Positions 1 through 8,077 are shown, counted from the first letter of the stretch. The stretch is 39,644 nucleotides of DNA from Deferribacteraceae bacterium (GCA_020054865.1 JAIHAR010000003.1:1-39644); one strand, 5' to 3'. The notes: a model not told the origin generated them from the letters alone. Numbers and translations: made by a program.

Positions 1-223
1 AAGCAGACTTTATTGCAGTATTGCTGCTTACAATACAGGAGCAGGTAATGTGGCAAAGGCTTTTGTTGGCAGTTACAATATTGGTTCTGCTGTAAATGTC
101 ATAAACAGGATGAGTCCGGATGATGTGTATAGGACATTAAAGAGAAGTTTGCCGTATGATGAAACAAAAAGATATCTTGATAAGGTGTTGGATAAAATAA
201 AAGTTTATGAAGCTGCCTTATAA
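1..223 (+). CDS. Lytic transglycosylase, C-terminal fragment (MltC-like)
   Basis: Only the last 73 residues lie in the window, read from base 2, with the stop at 221-223. The visible part contains the lytic transglycosylase active-site-lobe motif IAAYNTGAGNVAKAF, followed by a tail with MSPDDVYRTLKRSLPYDE and TKRYLDKV. The pattern of a DVYxTL helix and a closing RYLxKV helix resembles the C-terminus of membrane-bound murein transglycosylase C more than that of plain Slt enzymes. Family members cleave the MurNAc-GlcNAc bond of peptidoglycan in the periplasm. The catalytic glutamate and the N-terminus are outside the window. The stop lies 2 bases from the stop of the converging XRE regulator gene, with no room for a terminator hairpin between them. 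Confidence 0.8.
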   Translation, partial: SRLYCSIAAYNTGAGNVAKAFVGSYNIGSAVNVINRMSPDDVYRTLKRSLPYDETKRYLDKVLDKIKVYEAAL

Positions 224-225
224 CT

Positions 226-771
226 TTAAAATGTAGGTGGGTGGTTTACCCAAAGCACTTCCGTTACTTCATTTGTGGGGTTTCTCCAACTGTGCGGATG
301 ATTTGACTTATAAACTGCCGAATCGCCTTCTTCTAATGTAAAAATCTCATTGTTAACCTGAATTTCAAGTTTACCTTTTAGGACAATTACAAATTCTTCT
401 CCGTTATGTGTATGTGATTCATTACCACTATATGCACCGGGCTCAAGATGCATAAACAATGCTTCAAGTTCTGTTTCTGAAAATTGAGGCCTTAGAAGCT
501 CATATGTTACTTTAGATTTAGGGTTGACCATCTTGTTTCTTTCGTTTTTTCTGACAACTACCCTTTGGCTGCTGATAGAGTCGTCAAAAAAATGGATTAC
601 ATTAACATCAAGCGCATCTGAAATCTTTTTTAATGATGCGATGGTAGGGGAAACTAAGTCCCTTTCCACTTGGGATAAAAAACCAAGGGAGCAACCTGAC
701 TCTTTGCTTAGTTGTCGCAGTGTAAGTTTTTTCTCTTTTCTAAGCTGCTGAATCTTTTTTCCTAAAGTCAT
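226..771 (-). CDS. XRE-family regulator with C-terminal cupin domain
   Basis: A 181-residue two-domain transcription factor. Residues 1-60 form a Cro/C1-type helix-turn-helix (LRQLSKESGCSLGFLSQVERD, with the usual SPTIASLKKISDALDV closing helix). Residues about 105-175 are a small cupin barrel with the HTHNGEEFVIVLKGKLEI motif and a PHSWRN strand. Proteins of this build (for example PuuR) commonly control amino acid or polyamine genes and may sense a small ligand in the cupin. The gene is divergent from the liv-type transporter operon that precedes the proline oxidation genes, so it is the obvious candidate regulator; that link is inference. No Shine-Dalgarno sequence precedes the ATG, and a good promoter is spaced so that transcription would begin at the ATG itself (leaderless). 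A palindrome overlapping that promoter recurs in the liv and dehydrogenase promoters. Confidence 0.9.
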   Translation of the reverse strand: MTLGKKIQQLRKEKKLTLRQLSKESGCSLGFLSQVERDLVSPTIASLKKISDALDVNVIHFFDDSISSQRVVVRKNERNKMVNPKSKVTYELLRPQFSETELEALFMHLEPGAYSGNESHTHNGEEFVIVLKGKLEIQVNNEIFTLEEGDSAVYKSNHPHSWRNPTNEVTEVLWVNHPPTF

Positions 772-772
772 A

Positions 773-788
773 GTTCACTATATTAAAC
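773..788. promoter_or_regulatory. Candidate operator 1 (xre promoter)
   Basis: The 16-base sequence GTTCACTATATTAAAC has half-sites GTTCA and TTAAC-like (GTTTA on the other strand) separated by six bases. It covers the -10 box of the regulator's own promoter. The same pattern occurs at 958-973 and 5464-5479, suggesting autoregulation. Confidence 0.4.
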
Positions 789-805
789 AAAAAAACAAAA
801 GTCAA
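777..805 (-). promoter_or_regulatory. Promoter of the XRE-cupin gene, probably leaderless
   Basis: On the minus strand TTGACT (805-800) is followed after 17 bases by TATAGT (782-777). Only five bases separate the -10 box from the A of the ATG at 771, so the expected transcription start coincides with the start codon. No ribosome binding site is visible in the upstream bases. Confidence 0.55.
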
Positions 806-924
806 GACAATATTAACAATGTACAGTTATATTAAAAAATATTAAAAAGTTTACCTAAAAAACAAAATTGTTGAATTACAAGAATGTTAAAAATATTTAA
901 TATTAATTAGTAATAAAAAAATGT

Positions 925-953
925 TTGACAAAGAGAGATAATTGTTTTAAAGT
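925..953 (+). promoter_or_regulatory. Promoter of the liv-type operon
   Basis: A perfect TTGACA (925-930), a 17-base spacer and TAAAGT (948-953, 4 of 6 consensus bases). Candidate operator 2 lies immediately downstream, over the expected transcription start. The rest of the 225-base intergenic space (772-996) is very AT-rich, with no gene visible. Confidence 0.55.
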
Positions 954-957
954 TTAA

Positions 958-973
958 GTTCGAAATTTTAAAC
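958..973. promoter_or_regulatory. Candidate operator 2 (liv promoter)
   Basis: GTTCGAAATTTTAAAC matches the GTTYA-N6-TRAAC pattern seen at the regulator promoter (773-788) and the dehydrogenase promoter (5464-5479), with one half-site deviation. It sits 4 bases downstream of the -10 box, a position expected for repression. Confidence 0.4.
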
Positions 974-996
974 TAAATATTTTAAAAGGAGGATTT

Positions 997-2136
997 ATGA
1001 GAAAACTTGGCTTACTTACTTTAGCTGTAGTGTTTATGTTTGGATCTCTTGTGTTTGCAGCAGGGGAGCTTGTGATCGGTATCCAGGGCCCAGAAACAGG
1101 TAACTTGGCGGTTTATGGTCAAAAGACACTTGCTGGCGCAAAGCTTGCTGTGGATGAAATCAACGCAGCAGGGGGAGTAAACGGTAAAACTATCAAACTT
1201 ATCAATTATGACAGCCGTGGAGATAAGGCTGAGGCAGCAAATGCAACTCAAAGACTTATTAATAAGGATAAGGCATGTGCAATTATCGGCGAGCCTACTT
1301 CAGGAGCTACATTTGTTATAGGGCCTATCGCTGATAGAGCAAAAACTGTTTTAATTTCTGCAGGTGCTACTGCCAAAGGTGTTACTGACAATAAACCATT
1401 TGTATTTAGGGATACTCTTCTTGACTCTGACGGTGGTCCGGCTACTGTTAAGTTCGTTATGGAGAAGTTTGGATGGAAAAATTTTGCCCTTATTACTTCA
1501 GTTAATAATGACTACAGTGTGGGTCTTTCTGCAATTTTCAAAAAAGCTGTTAAAGATTTTGGCGGCAATATTGTAGTAGAGCAGACTATATCTGATGGCG
1601 ATACAGACTTTTCTGCTCAAATAACTGCAATAAAGCCAAGCAACCCTGATGCAATAATTTTCAGCGGTTACTATCCTGAAGGCTCATTGATTCTTCTTGA
1701 GGCAAGAAAGCAGGGACTTAAAGCTCCTATCGTTGGCGGTGATGGACTTCTTGCTCCAGATCTTTGGGACGTTGCTAAAGATGCTGCTCTTGGCTCAATA
1801 GTTTATGCTGGTTTCTCACCAGAAGCTAAAGCTCCAAAAGTACAAGAGTTTGTTAAGAAAATGGAATCAAGGGGCGGAGCAGATATGTTTTCAGCTCAGG
1901 GGTATGACGCTGTATATCTAATTGCCAATGCTATGAAAGATGCAAAAGTAACCAGTTGTTCTGATGTTAAGCAGAGAACAGCAATGAGAGATGCTCTTGC
2001 AAATATACCTATGTTTGACGGAGTTAGCGGTCAGATGAAGTTTGACAAAGAGGGTAATGCTGTTAAAAAACCTTTCATCCAGGCAGTTGACAAAAAATCT
2101 GACGGTAAATACTACTTCAAGCTTCTTAACGAATAA
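997..2136 (+). CDS. livK: LivK-type amino acid ABC transporter substrate-binding protein
   Basis: A 379-residue periplasmic binding protein of the branched-chain amino acid class (type I periplasmic-binding fold). Residues 1-21 are a clear signal peptide (MRK, a hydrophobic core and an FAA cleavage region) with no lipobox cysteine, so the mature protein should be soluble in the periplasm. The mature start GELVIGIQGPETG and the INAAGGVNGK segment are typical of LivJ/LivK proteins. AAGGAGG ends four bases before the ATG. It is the first gene of a five-gene transporter operon that precedes proline-oxidising enzymes, so its ligand may be proline rather than leucine/isoleucine/valine; this cannot be read from the sequence. 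A hairpin after its stop probably lets this subunit be made in excess over the membrane parts. Confidence 0.93.
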   Translation: MRKLGLLTLAVVFMFGSLVFAAGELVIGIQGPETGNLAVYGQKTLAGAKLAVDEINAAGGVNGKTIKLINYDSRGDKAEAANATQRLINKDKACAIIGEPTSGATFVIGPIADRAKTVLISAGATAKGVTDNKPFVFRDTLLDSDGGPATVKFVMEKFGWKNFALITSVNNDYSVGLSAIFKKAVKDFGGNIVVEQTISDGDTDFSAQITAIKPSNPDAIIFSGYYPEGSLILLEARKQGLKAPIVGGDGLLAPDLWDVAKDAALGSIVYAGFSPEAKAPKVQEFVKKMESRGGADMFSAQGYDAVYLIANAMKDAKVTSCSDVKQRTAMRDALANIPMFDGVSGQMKFDKEGNAVKKPFIQAVDKKSDGKYYFKLLNE

Positions 2137-2141
2137 ACATT

Positions 2142-2166
2142 ATGGGGGGTAAAAGCCCCCATTTTT
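2142..2166 (+). terminator. Hairpin between livK and livH (partial terminator)
   Basis: ATGGGGG (2142-2148) pairs with CCCCCAT (2156-2162), followed by a T run to 2166. It stands inside the operon, so it probably acts as an attenuator or mRNA 3'-end stabiliser that raises binding-protein output relative to the permease genes. Confidence 0.75.
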
Positions 2167-2191
2167 CTATTTACCTTATAAAGGAGGAGTC

Positions 2192-3073
2192 GTGTTAGAA
2201 ATAATACTCAAGCAGCTTCTGAATGGAATAACGGTAGGGAGTATTTATTCTCTGATAGCCCTTGGTTATACAATGGTCTACGGTATTATAAAGCTGATTA
2301 ACTTTGCTCACGGTGACATTTATATGGTGGGGGCATTTGTCGGTCTTATAGTCGCTACACAGTTTTCAAGTAATTTCATTGTGGTTATTGCTATAGCTAT
2401 GGCTACCACTGCAATAATTGGTGTTTTGGTTGAAAAGGTTGCATATAAACCGGTAAGAAACTCATCAAGAATTTCTGCTCTTATTAGTGCAATTGGTGCA
2501 TCAATATTTATATCAAATCTTGTGGTTTTAATAAACGGACCTCAGAGGGAGGCTTACCCTCAAATATTTCCTGAGATAAATTTCAATGTTGGTGGTATTA
2601 CGATATCATTTTTACAAATATTTATAATTTTGGTATCAATTGCCCTTATGTTTGGGCTTTATTATATAGTTCATAATACAAAAATGGGGATAGCCATGCG
2701 TGCTGTCTCTCAAAATCTTACTACAGCAAGATTAATGGGGATTAATTCTGATAAAATTATCTCTTTTACTTTTGCCATAGGTTCATCACTGGCTGCTGCT
2801 GCTGGTGTGTTAGTAGGTACCTATTACAGGGCTGTTGACCCACTTATGGGGTTGTTGTTTGGACTGAAGGCTTTTGTAGCAGCTGTTTTAGGCGGAATTG
2901 GGAGTATACCTGGTGCTATGATTGGAGGTCTGGTTTTGGGGCTTGCCGAGGTTATGGGGGTTGCGTTTATTTCTCCATCCTTTAGAGATGCTATTGCATT
3001 TGGCATATTGATATTCATCCTTATCGTTAAGCCTTCCGGACTTTTTGGTAAGGCCACAAAAGAAAAAGTGTAG
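2192..3073 (+). CDS. livH: Branched-chain-type amino acid ABC transporter permease LivH
   Basis: A 293-residue polytopic inner-membrane permease of the LivH family. The N-terminus LKQLLNGITVGSIYSLIALGYTMVYGIIKLINFAHGD is the family hallmark, and GLKAFVAAVLGGIGSIPGAMIGG near residue 225 is the cytoplasmic loop that contacts the ATPases. The start codon is GTG at 2192, supported by AAGGAGG at 2181-2187. It pairs with LivM to form the translocation channel. The gene follows livK after the hairpin and precedes livM by nine bases. The length is normal for the family. Confidence 0.93.
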   Translation: MLEIILKQLLNGITVGSIYSLIALGYTMVYGIIKLINFAHGDIYMVGAFVGLIVATQFSSNFIVVIAIAMATTAIIGVLVEKVAYKPVRNSSRISALISAIGASIFISNLVVLINGPQREAYPQIFPEINFNVGGITISFLQIFIILVSIALMFGLYYIVHNTKMGIAMRAVSQNLTTARLMGINSDKIISFTFAIGSSLAAAAGVLVGTYYRAVDPLMGLLFGLKAFVAAVLGGIGSIPGAMIGGLVLGLAEVMGVAFISPSFRDAIAFGILIFILIVKPSGLFGKATKEKV

Positions 3074-3082
3074 GTGTGAAAG

Positions 3083-3925
3083 ATGGATTCAATTTTAAAT
3101 TATCTTTTTAATGATTATATAGTTCAGGTTGCAACAATTACCGGTATTAACATTATAATGGTGCTCGGGCTAAATCTCATAACAGGTGTCACAGGGCAGT
3201 TATCCCTTGGTCATGCTGCTTTTATGAGCATTGGTGCATATTCCTCATCAATGATATCTATAAAACTTGGTGCACCCTTTATAGTTTCACTTATAGCCGG
3301 AACAGGTTTTGGCGCACTTTTTGGCGCATTATTGGGTATTCCAATTTTGAGGCTTAGAGGTGATTATCTTGCAATTGCCACTCTTGGCTTTGGTGAAATT
3401 GTAAGGGTTGTTATTTTGAATACTCCTGCTCTTGGTGGTGCTCTTGGAGTATATGGTATTCCACCTTCAACTAATCTCGGTATAACGGCTTTTTTTGTTG
3501 TATTTGCAATATTTTTTATGTACAGGCTTGAAAAATCAAGACATGGGCTTGCAATCAGAAGTATCAGAGAGGATGAGATTGCAGCAGAGATGATGGGTGT
3601 AAATATATCAAGATACAAAGTGCTTTCCTTTACGATAGGTTCGGCATTTGCAGGTCTTGGTGGTGCTTTGTATGCTCATTTCCTGTCATACATTAATCCA
3701 ATAGACTTTGGTTTTATGAAATCCATAGAGCAGCTTTGTATGCTTGTGCTTGGTGGCATGGGCAGTATTTCAGGTGCTGTATTTGGCAGTATAGTGTTAA
3801 GTACGATTCCTGAAGTTTTAAGATTTGCATCTGAATACAGAATGGTAACTTACGGTATTGTTTTGATTTTGATGATGGTTTTCAGACCTCAGGGGCTTTT
3901 TGGTAAAATCAAGGTAAATGTTTAA
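3083..3925 (+). CDS. livM: Branched-chain-type amino acid ABC transporter permease LivM
   Basis: A 280-residue polytopic membrane protein and the second permease of the transporter. Family marks are LNLITGVTGQLSLGHAAFMSIGAY near the N-terminus, the LRLRGDYLAIATLGFGEI segment, and EQLCMLVLGGMGSISGAVFG, which is the ATPase-contact loop. It is near the short end of the family, lacking the long N-terminal extension of E. coli LivM. It sits nine bases after livH and nine before livG, in one transcription unit. Confidence 0.93.
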   Translation: MDSILNYLFNDYIVQVATITGINIIMVLGLNLITGVTGQLSLGHAAFMSIGAYSSSMISIKLGAPFIVSLIAGTGFGALFGALLGIPILRLRGDYLAIATLGFGEIVRVVILNTPALGGALGVYGIPPSTNLGITAFFVVFAIFFMYRLEKSRHGLAIRSIREDEIAAEMMGVNISRYKVLSFTIGSAFAGLGGALYAHFLSYINPIDFGFMKSIEQLCMLVLGGMGSISGAVFGSIVLSTIPEVLRFASEYRMVTYGIVLILMMVFRPQGLFGKIKVNV

Positions 3926-3934
3926 GGTGAAGCT

Positions 3935-4726
3935 ATGAGTGAAGCTATTTTAAAAGTAGATAAAGTTTCGATGCATTTTGGCGGTTTAAAAGCGGTAGAT
4001 AATGTTAGTTTTGATATAAATCAAGGGGAAATATTAAGTCTTATTGGCCCAAATGGTGCCGGTAAAACAACAGTTTTTAATGTAATTACCGGAGTTTATA
4101 CTCCAACTCTCGGGAATGTTACTTTTAAAGGTGTTAATCTTAATTTGTTAAAGCCGTATAAGGTTACAAGCCTTGGAATTGCAAGGACTTTTCAAAACAT
4201 AAGATTGTTTGCCCAGTTGACTGTTCTTGAAAATATATTGCTTGCAATGCATTGTAGAAGAAAGACAAATCTTCTTGAGTCAGTATTCAAACTTCCAAGA
4301 TATAGGTATGAAACGAAAGAGTGCATTCAGAAGGCTGAAGAGCTTCTTGATTATATGGGTTTGCTGGGTGAAAAGCTTGAGCAGGCACAAAACTTGCCTT
4401 ACGGTAAACAGCGTAAGCTTGAAATAGCAAGGGCAATGGCCACAGATGCCGAATTGTTGCTTCTCGATGAGCCTGCAGCCGGTATGAATCCCCAGGAAAC
4501 GCAAGAGTTAATGGGTTTAATCAGGCAGATAAGAAAGGATCTCAATAAAACCATATTTCTAATTGAGCACGATATGAAGCTTGTGATGGGAATATCTGAT
4601 AGAATTATAGTATTTGACCATGGACAACTTATTGCCGAAGGATTGCCCGAGGAGATTAGGGCAAATAAAAGGGTAATTGAAGCATATCTTGGTAAAGAGG
4701 TAGAAGACAATGCTGAAACTGAGTAA
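3935..4726 (+). CDS. livG: ABC transporter ATP-binding protein LivG
   Basis: A 263-residue cytoplasmic ATPase. Walker A is GPNGAGKT, the signature stretch is the LivG-type LPYGKQRKLEIARAMA, Walker B is LLLLDEPAAGM, and the switch histidine is in IEHDMKLV. LivG and LivF form the ATPase pair driving LivHM. AAGGTGA precedes the ATG. The last 17 bases overlap the start of livF, consistent with translational coupling. Confidence 0.94.
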   Translation: MSEAILKVDKVSMHFGGLKAVDNVSFDINQGEILSLIGPNGAGKTTVFNVITGVYTPTLGNVTFKGVNLNLLKPYKVTSLGIARTFQNIRLFAQLTVLENILLAMHCRRKTNLLESVFKLPRYRYETKECIQKAEELLDYMGLLGEKLEQAQNLPYGKQRKLEIARAMATDAELLLLDEPAAGMNPQETQELMGLIRQIRKDLNKTIFLIEHDMKLVMGISDRIIVFDHGQLIAEGLPEEIRANKRVIEAYLGKEVEDNAETE

Positions 4727-5417
4727 TATTCATACAAAATATGGACATATAGAAGCTTTAAAAGGGATAGATATCCATGTAAAAGAAGGTGAAATAGTTG
4801 CGATTATTGGTGCTAATGGAGCAGGTAAGACAACTACTCTAAATACTATTTCAGGAATATTGAAGCCCGTTGCTGGTACAATTGAATATCTGAATCACGA
4901 TATCACAAGGTGGTCTGCAGATAGGATAGTTTCTGAGGGGCTTATTCAGGTGCCTGAAGGCAGACAAATTTTTCCACTGTTGACGGTAAAGGAAAATTTA
5001 ATGATGGGAGCCTACCTCAGAAAAGATAAACTTGAAGTGACAAAAGATCTTGAAATGGTCTATGACATGTTTCCAAGGTTAAAAGAGAGAGAAAAACAAC
5101 TTGGTGGTACACTTTCCGGTGGCGAACAACAAATGCTTGCAATAGGTAGAGCTCTGATGTCTAAACCTACACTTCTTTTGCTTGATGAACCTTCTCTTGG
5201 ACTTGCTCCGATAATTGTTCAAAATATTTTTAAAATTATTGTCGATATTAATAAGAAAGGTACAACAATAATGCTTGTGGAGCAGAATGCTCATATGGCA
5301 CTTTCCATAGCACACAGAGGTTATGTTATGGAAACAGGGAAAATTATTCTTGAGGATAATGCTAAAGCTCTTTTAAATAATGACGAAGTGAAAAGCGCTT
5401 ATCTTGGTGGACATTAA
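4710..5417 (+). CDS. livF: ABC transporter ATP-binding protein LivF
   Basis: A 235-residue cytoplasmic ATPase with Walker A GANGAGKT, signature LSGGEQQMLAIGRALM, Walker B LLLLDEPSLGLAP and the LivF-type VEQNAHMALSIAHRGYVMETG C-terminal segment. It overlaps livG by 17 bases and closes the transporter operon, which ends in a strong hairpin terminator. The length is normal for the family. Confidence 0.94.
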   Translation: MLKLSNIHTKYGHIEALKGIDIHVKEGEIVAIIGANGAGKTTTLNTISGILKPVAGTIEYLNHDITRWSADRIVSEGLIQVPEGRQIFPLLTVKENLMMGAYLRKDKLEVTKDLEMVYDMFPRLKEREKQLGGTLSGGEQQMLAIGRALMSKPTLLLLDEPSLGLAPIIVQNIFKIIVDINKKGTTIMLVEQNAHMALSIAHRGYVMETGKIILEDNAKALLNNDEVKSAYLGGH

Positions 5418-5420
5418 TAT

Positions 5421-5453
5421 ATGTGGGGTACAGATATGTATCCCACTTTTTTT
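5421..5453 (+). terminator. Rho-independent terminator of the liv operon
   Basis: GTGGGGTAC (5423-5431) pairs with GTATCCCAC (5438-5446), with one G-U pair, and is followed by seven T. It separates the transporter operon from the proline-oxidation genes, which have their own promoter immediately downstream. Confidence 0.88.
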
Positions 5454-5457
5454 GTGC

Positions 5458-5486
5458 TTGACTGTTCAATATTTTGAAATTATTAT
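5458..5486 (+). promoter_or_regulatory. Promoter of the P5C dehydrogenase-proline dehydrogenase unit
   Basis: TTGACT (5458-5463), a 17-base spacer and TATTAT (5481-5486). A palindromic site resembling those at the xre and liv promoters fills the spacer (5464-5479). In addition, TGTTCAAT (5463-5470) has an exact inverted partner ATTGAACA at 5500-5507. Confidence 0.6.
5464..5479. promoter_or_regulatory. Candidate operator 3 (dehydrogenase promoter)
   Basis: GTTCAATATTTTGAAA follows the GTTYA-N6-TRAAC-like pattern; 14 of 19 bases in register match the site at 958 when extended. It lies between the -35 and -10 boxes, where a bound repressor would block RNA polymerase. Confidence 0.4.
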
Positions 5487-5527
5487 TAAAATATAATACA
5501 TTGAACAAAAAAAGAAGGAGGTTACAT

Positions 5528-7165
5528 ATGAATAATTTTAATAACTCGGTAGTAAATATCCCTTTTCCTGAGAATGAAAAGGTTTATGATTATGCTCCCG
5601 GCAGTCAGGAGAGGGAGTTGTTATTGCAGGCAATAAATGATTTAAAATCAAAAAAGATAGAGATTCCGCTTATTATAGGTGGAAAAGAGATAAAGACTGG
5701 TAAAGTTGCCAAAGTAGTATGTCCTCATGACCATCAACATGTTTTGGCTGAATACCATTTAGCTGGTGAAGAAGAGATTAAATTGGCTATAAAAGAATCT
5801 CAAAAGGCATGGAAAAAATGGCAGGAAATGGCCTGGCAGGACAGAGTAAGTATCTTTCTGAAGGCAGCCGAGCTCCTTTCAACTAAATACAGATATCTGA
5901 TGAATGCAGCAACTATGCTTTCTATTAGCAAAAACCCATATCAGGCCGAAATTGACTCTGCATGTGAATTGATAGATTTTCTTAGATTTAATTGCTACTA
6001 TGCACAGCAAATTTATAAAGACCAGCCACTTTACAGTCCTAAGGGGATTTGGAATTATGTACAGTATAGACCTCTTGAAGGTTTTATCTTTGCAGTTACT
6101 CCATTCAACTTTACTGCCATTGGTGGCAATTTACCTACTTCTCCTGCAATTATGGGTAATGTGGTATTGTGGAAACCTGCTTCGAGCGCCGTTTATGCAC
6201 CTTATTTCTTTATGAAAATTTTGAAGGAAGCAGGCCTTCCTGATGGTGTAATTAATTTTATCCCTGGAAGGGGTTCAATGGTAGGTGATATTGTTTTAAA
6301 AAGTGAACATTTTGCAGGTGTTCATTTTACTGGTAGCACCGCTGTATTTCAAAATATGTGGAAGACAATAGGTGAAAATATTGCAAAATACAGATCTTAT
6401 CCAAGAATTGTTGGTGAAACCGGTGGCAAGGATTTTATCTTTGTTCACAATAGTGCTGATATGAGAAAACTTGTTGCGGCCACCATTAGAGGGGCATATG
6501 AATATCAGGGGCAAAAATGCAGCGCCGCATCAAGGATTTATATCCCTAAATCAATTTATAACGAATTTTTTGAAATGTTTAAATCTGAAGTTGGCAAAAT
6601 CAAGATGGGACCGGTTGAAGATTTTCATAATTTCTTCAATGCAGTTATTGATGAGGCAGCATTTGACAGCATAGTGGAGTATATTGAATATGCAAAAAAA
6701 TCAAAGGATGCTGAAATTTTAATTGGCGGCAATTATGACAAATCAAAAGGATACTTTATTGAGCCTACTTTTATTTTGGCAAAAGACCCTCACTTCAAGA
6801 CTATGGAAGAAGAGATTTTTGGACCGGTATTGACTGCATATGTATATGATGACGATAAGGTGGATGAGGCACTAGAGCTTTGTGATAAAACTTCAATGTA
6901 TGGCCTTACTGGGACAGTGTTTGCAAATGACAGGGAATTTATTGCAAAAGCAATGAAAAAGTTAGAACATGCTGCAGGTAATTTTTATATCAATGACAAG
7001 CCAACAGGCGCAGTTGTAGGTCAACAGCCTTTTGGTGGGGCGAGGGCATCAGGAACTAACGATAAGGCAGGAAGCTACTTAAATCTTATTAGATGGGTAT
7101 CTACGAGGGCTATTAAGGAGACCTTTAATGGGCCTGAATCGTTTGAATATCCCTTTATGAAATAG
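5528..7165 (+). CDS. pruA: L-glutamate gamma-semialdehyde (P5C) dehydrogenase
   Basis: A 545-residue aldehyde dehydrogenase of the ALDH4/P5CDH type. It oxidises glutamate semialdehyde (hydrolysed pyrroline-5-carboxylate) to glutamate with NAD+. The catalytic cysteine is C331 in GQKCSAASR, and the general-base glutamate is E297 in VGETGGKD. TPFNFTAIGGN is the NAD-binding segment characteristic of P5CDH. The C-terminal GAVVGQQPFGGARASGTNDKAG matches the family's aldehyde-anchor loop. The ATG at 5528 is preceded by AAGGAGG at 5515-5521. An in-frame TTG at 5474 would add 18 basic residues but overlaps the promoter, so I rejected it. Proline dehydrogenase follows after nine bases; the two enzymes catalyse consecutive steps. 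They are separate polypeptides here, unlike the fused PutA of proteobacteria. Confidence 0.95.
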   Translation: MNNFNNSVVNIPFPENEKVYDYAPGSQERELLLQAINDLKSKKIEIPLIIGGKEIKTGKVAKVVCPHDHQHVLAEYHLAGEEEIKLAIKESQKAWKKWQEMAWQDRVSIFLKAAELLSTKYRYLMNAATMLSISKNPYQAEIDSACELIDFLRFNCYYAQQIYKDQPLYSPKGIWNYVQYRPLEGFIFAVTPFNFTAIGGNLPTSPAIMGNVVLWKPASSAVYAPYFFMKILKEAGLPDGVINFIPGRGSMVGDIVLKSEHFAGVHFTGSTAVFQNMWKTIGENIAKYRSYPRIVGETGGKDFIFVHNSADMRKLVAATIRGAYEYQGQKCSAASRIYIPKSIYNEFFEMFKSEVGKIKMGPVEDFHNFFNAVIDEAAFDSIVEYIEYAKKSKDAEILIGGNYDKSKGYFIEPTFILAKDPHFKTMEEEIFGPVLTAYVYDDDKVDEALELCDKTSMYGLTGTVFANDREFIAKAMKKLEHAAGNFYINDKPTGAVVGQQPFGGARASGTNDKAGSYLNLIRWVSTRAIKETFNGPESFEYPFMK

Positions 7166-7174
7166 GAGTCTAAT

Positions 7175-8077
7175 ATGGGTATATTTAATTTTTTAGTCTC
7201 TAAGAGCATAATGTTTATACCTGCTCCAATTGTAAATATTTTTGCCAAAAGCTATATTGCAGGACCGACTCTTTATGATGCGGTGAGAGTTACCCATGAG
7301 CTAAACAATAAGGGGATGATGGCAACCATTGATATCCTTGGCGAATTTGTTAACACCAAAGATGAGGCTACATTTTATAAAAATGAATGTGTAAAGATAC
7401 TTAATACAATTAAAAAAGAGGGTTTGAATGCAAATATATCATTAAAACCAACTCAGATGGGTCTTTTGCTTGATAAGGAGTTTGCATTTGGAAATATCAA
7501 AGAGATCGTAGCCCATGCAAAAGAGCTTGGCAACTTTGTTAGAATTGATATGGAAGATACACCTCGTACTGATGATACGCTGGGATTGTTCAGAAAACTC
7601 AGGGAAGAATATATCGGGCATGTAGGTACCGTACTACAATCATATTTAAGAAGGACGCCGCAAGACATAGAAAATTTGTCTGATGGGTATCTAAATTTTA
7701 GGCTTTGCAAAGGGATTTATAATGAGCCAAGAAAGCTTGCATACAAGGACCCATATATAATCAATCAAAATTATATATACTGCCTTGAAAAGCTTTTTCA
7801 GAAAAAAGCCTATGTAGGGATTGCCACTCATGATGAAAAGCTTGTATTTGAAGCCTTAAGACTTATTGAAAAATATGGGCTTAAAAAGGAAGATTTTGAA
7901 TTTCAAATGCTTCTTGGCGTAGATGAAGAGTTAAGAGAGATTATTGTATCGGCTGGTCACAGGCTCAGGGTGTACGTGCCTTTTGGTAAAGAGTGGCTTG
8001 CATATTCAAGAAGAAGGCTTAAAGAAAATCCAAATATTGCAAGACACGCACTAAAGCAATTTTTCAAGATTAAATAA
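7175..8077 (+). CDS. Proline dehydrogenase (monofunctional)
   Basis: A 300-residue FAD-dependent TIM-barrel enzyme oxidising proline to pyrroline-5-carboxylate and passing electrons to the quinone pool. Motifs in order: SLKPTQMG, RIDMEDT, VLQSYLRRT, RLCKGIY, GIATHDE, FEFQMLLGV, VPFGKEWLAYSRRRLKENP. The last carries the conserved arginine pair that binds the proline carboxylate. The length fits the small Thermus/Bacillus-type enzymes rather than PutA. It lies nine bases after the P5C dehydrogenase gene and ends at a strong hairpin, so the two form a bicistronic unit. Confidence 0.94.
   Translation: MGIFNFLVSKSIMFIPAPIVNIFAKSYIAGPTLYDAVRVTHELNNKGMMATIDILGEFVNTKDEATFYKNECVKILNTIKKEGLNANISLKPTQMGLLLDKEFAFGNIKEIVAHAKELGNFVRIDMEDTPRTDDTLGLFRKLREEYIGHVGTVLQSYLRRTPQDIENLSDGYLNFRLCKGIYNEPRKLAYKDPYIINQNYIYCLEKLFQKKAYVGIATHDEKLVFEALRLIEKYGLKKEDFEFQMLLGVDEELREIIVSAGHRLRVYVPFGKEWLAYSRRRLKENPNIARHALKQFFKIK

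Noticed and set aside
5474-5527. Upstream TTG start adding 18 residues to the P5C dehydrogenase
   Set aside because: It overlaps the predicted promoter and has no ribosome site; ATG at 5528 has AAGGAGG at good spacing.
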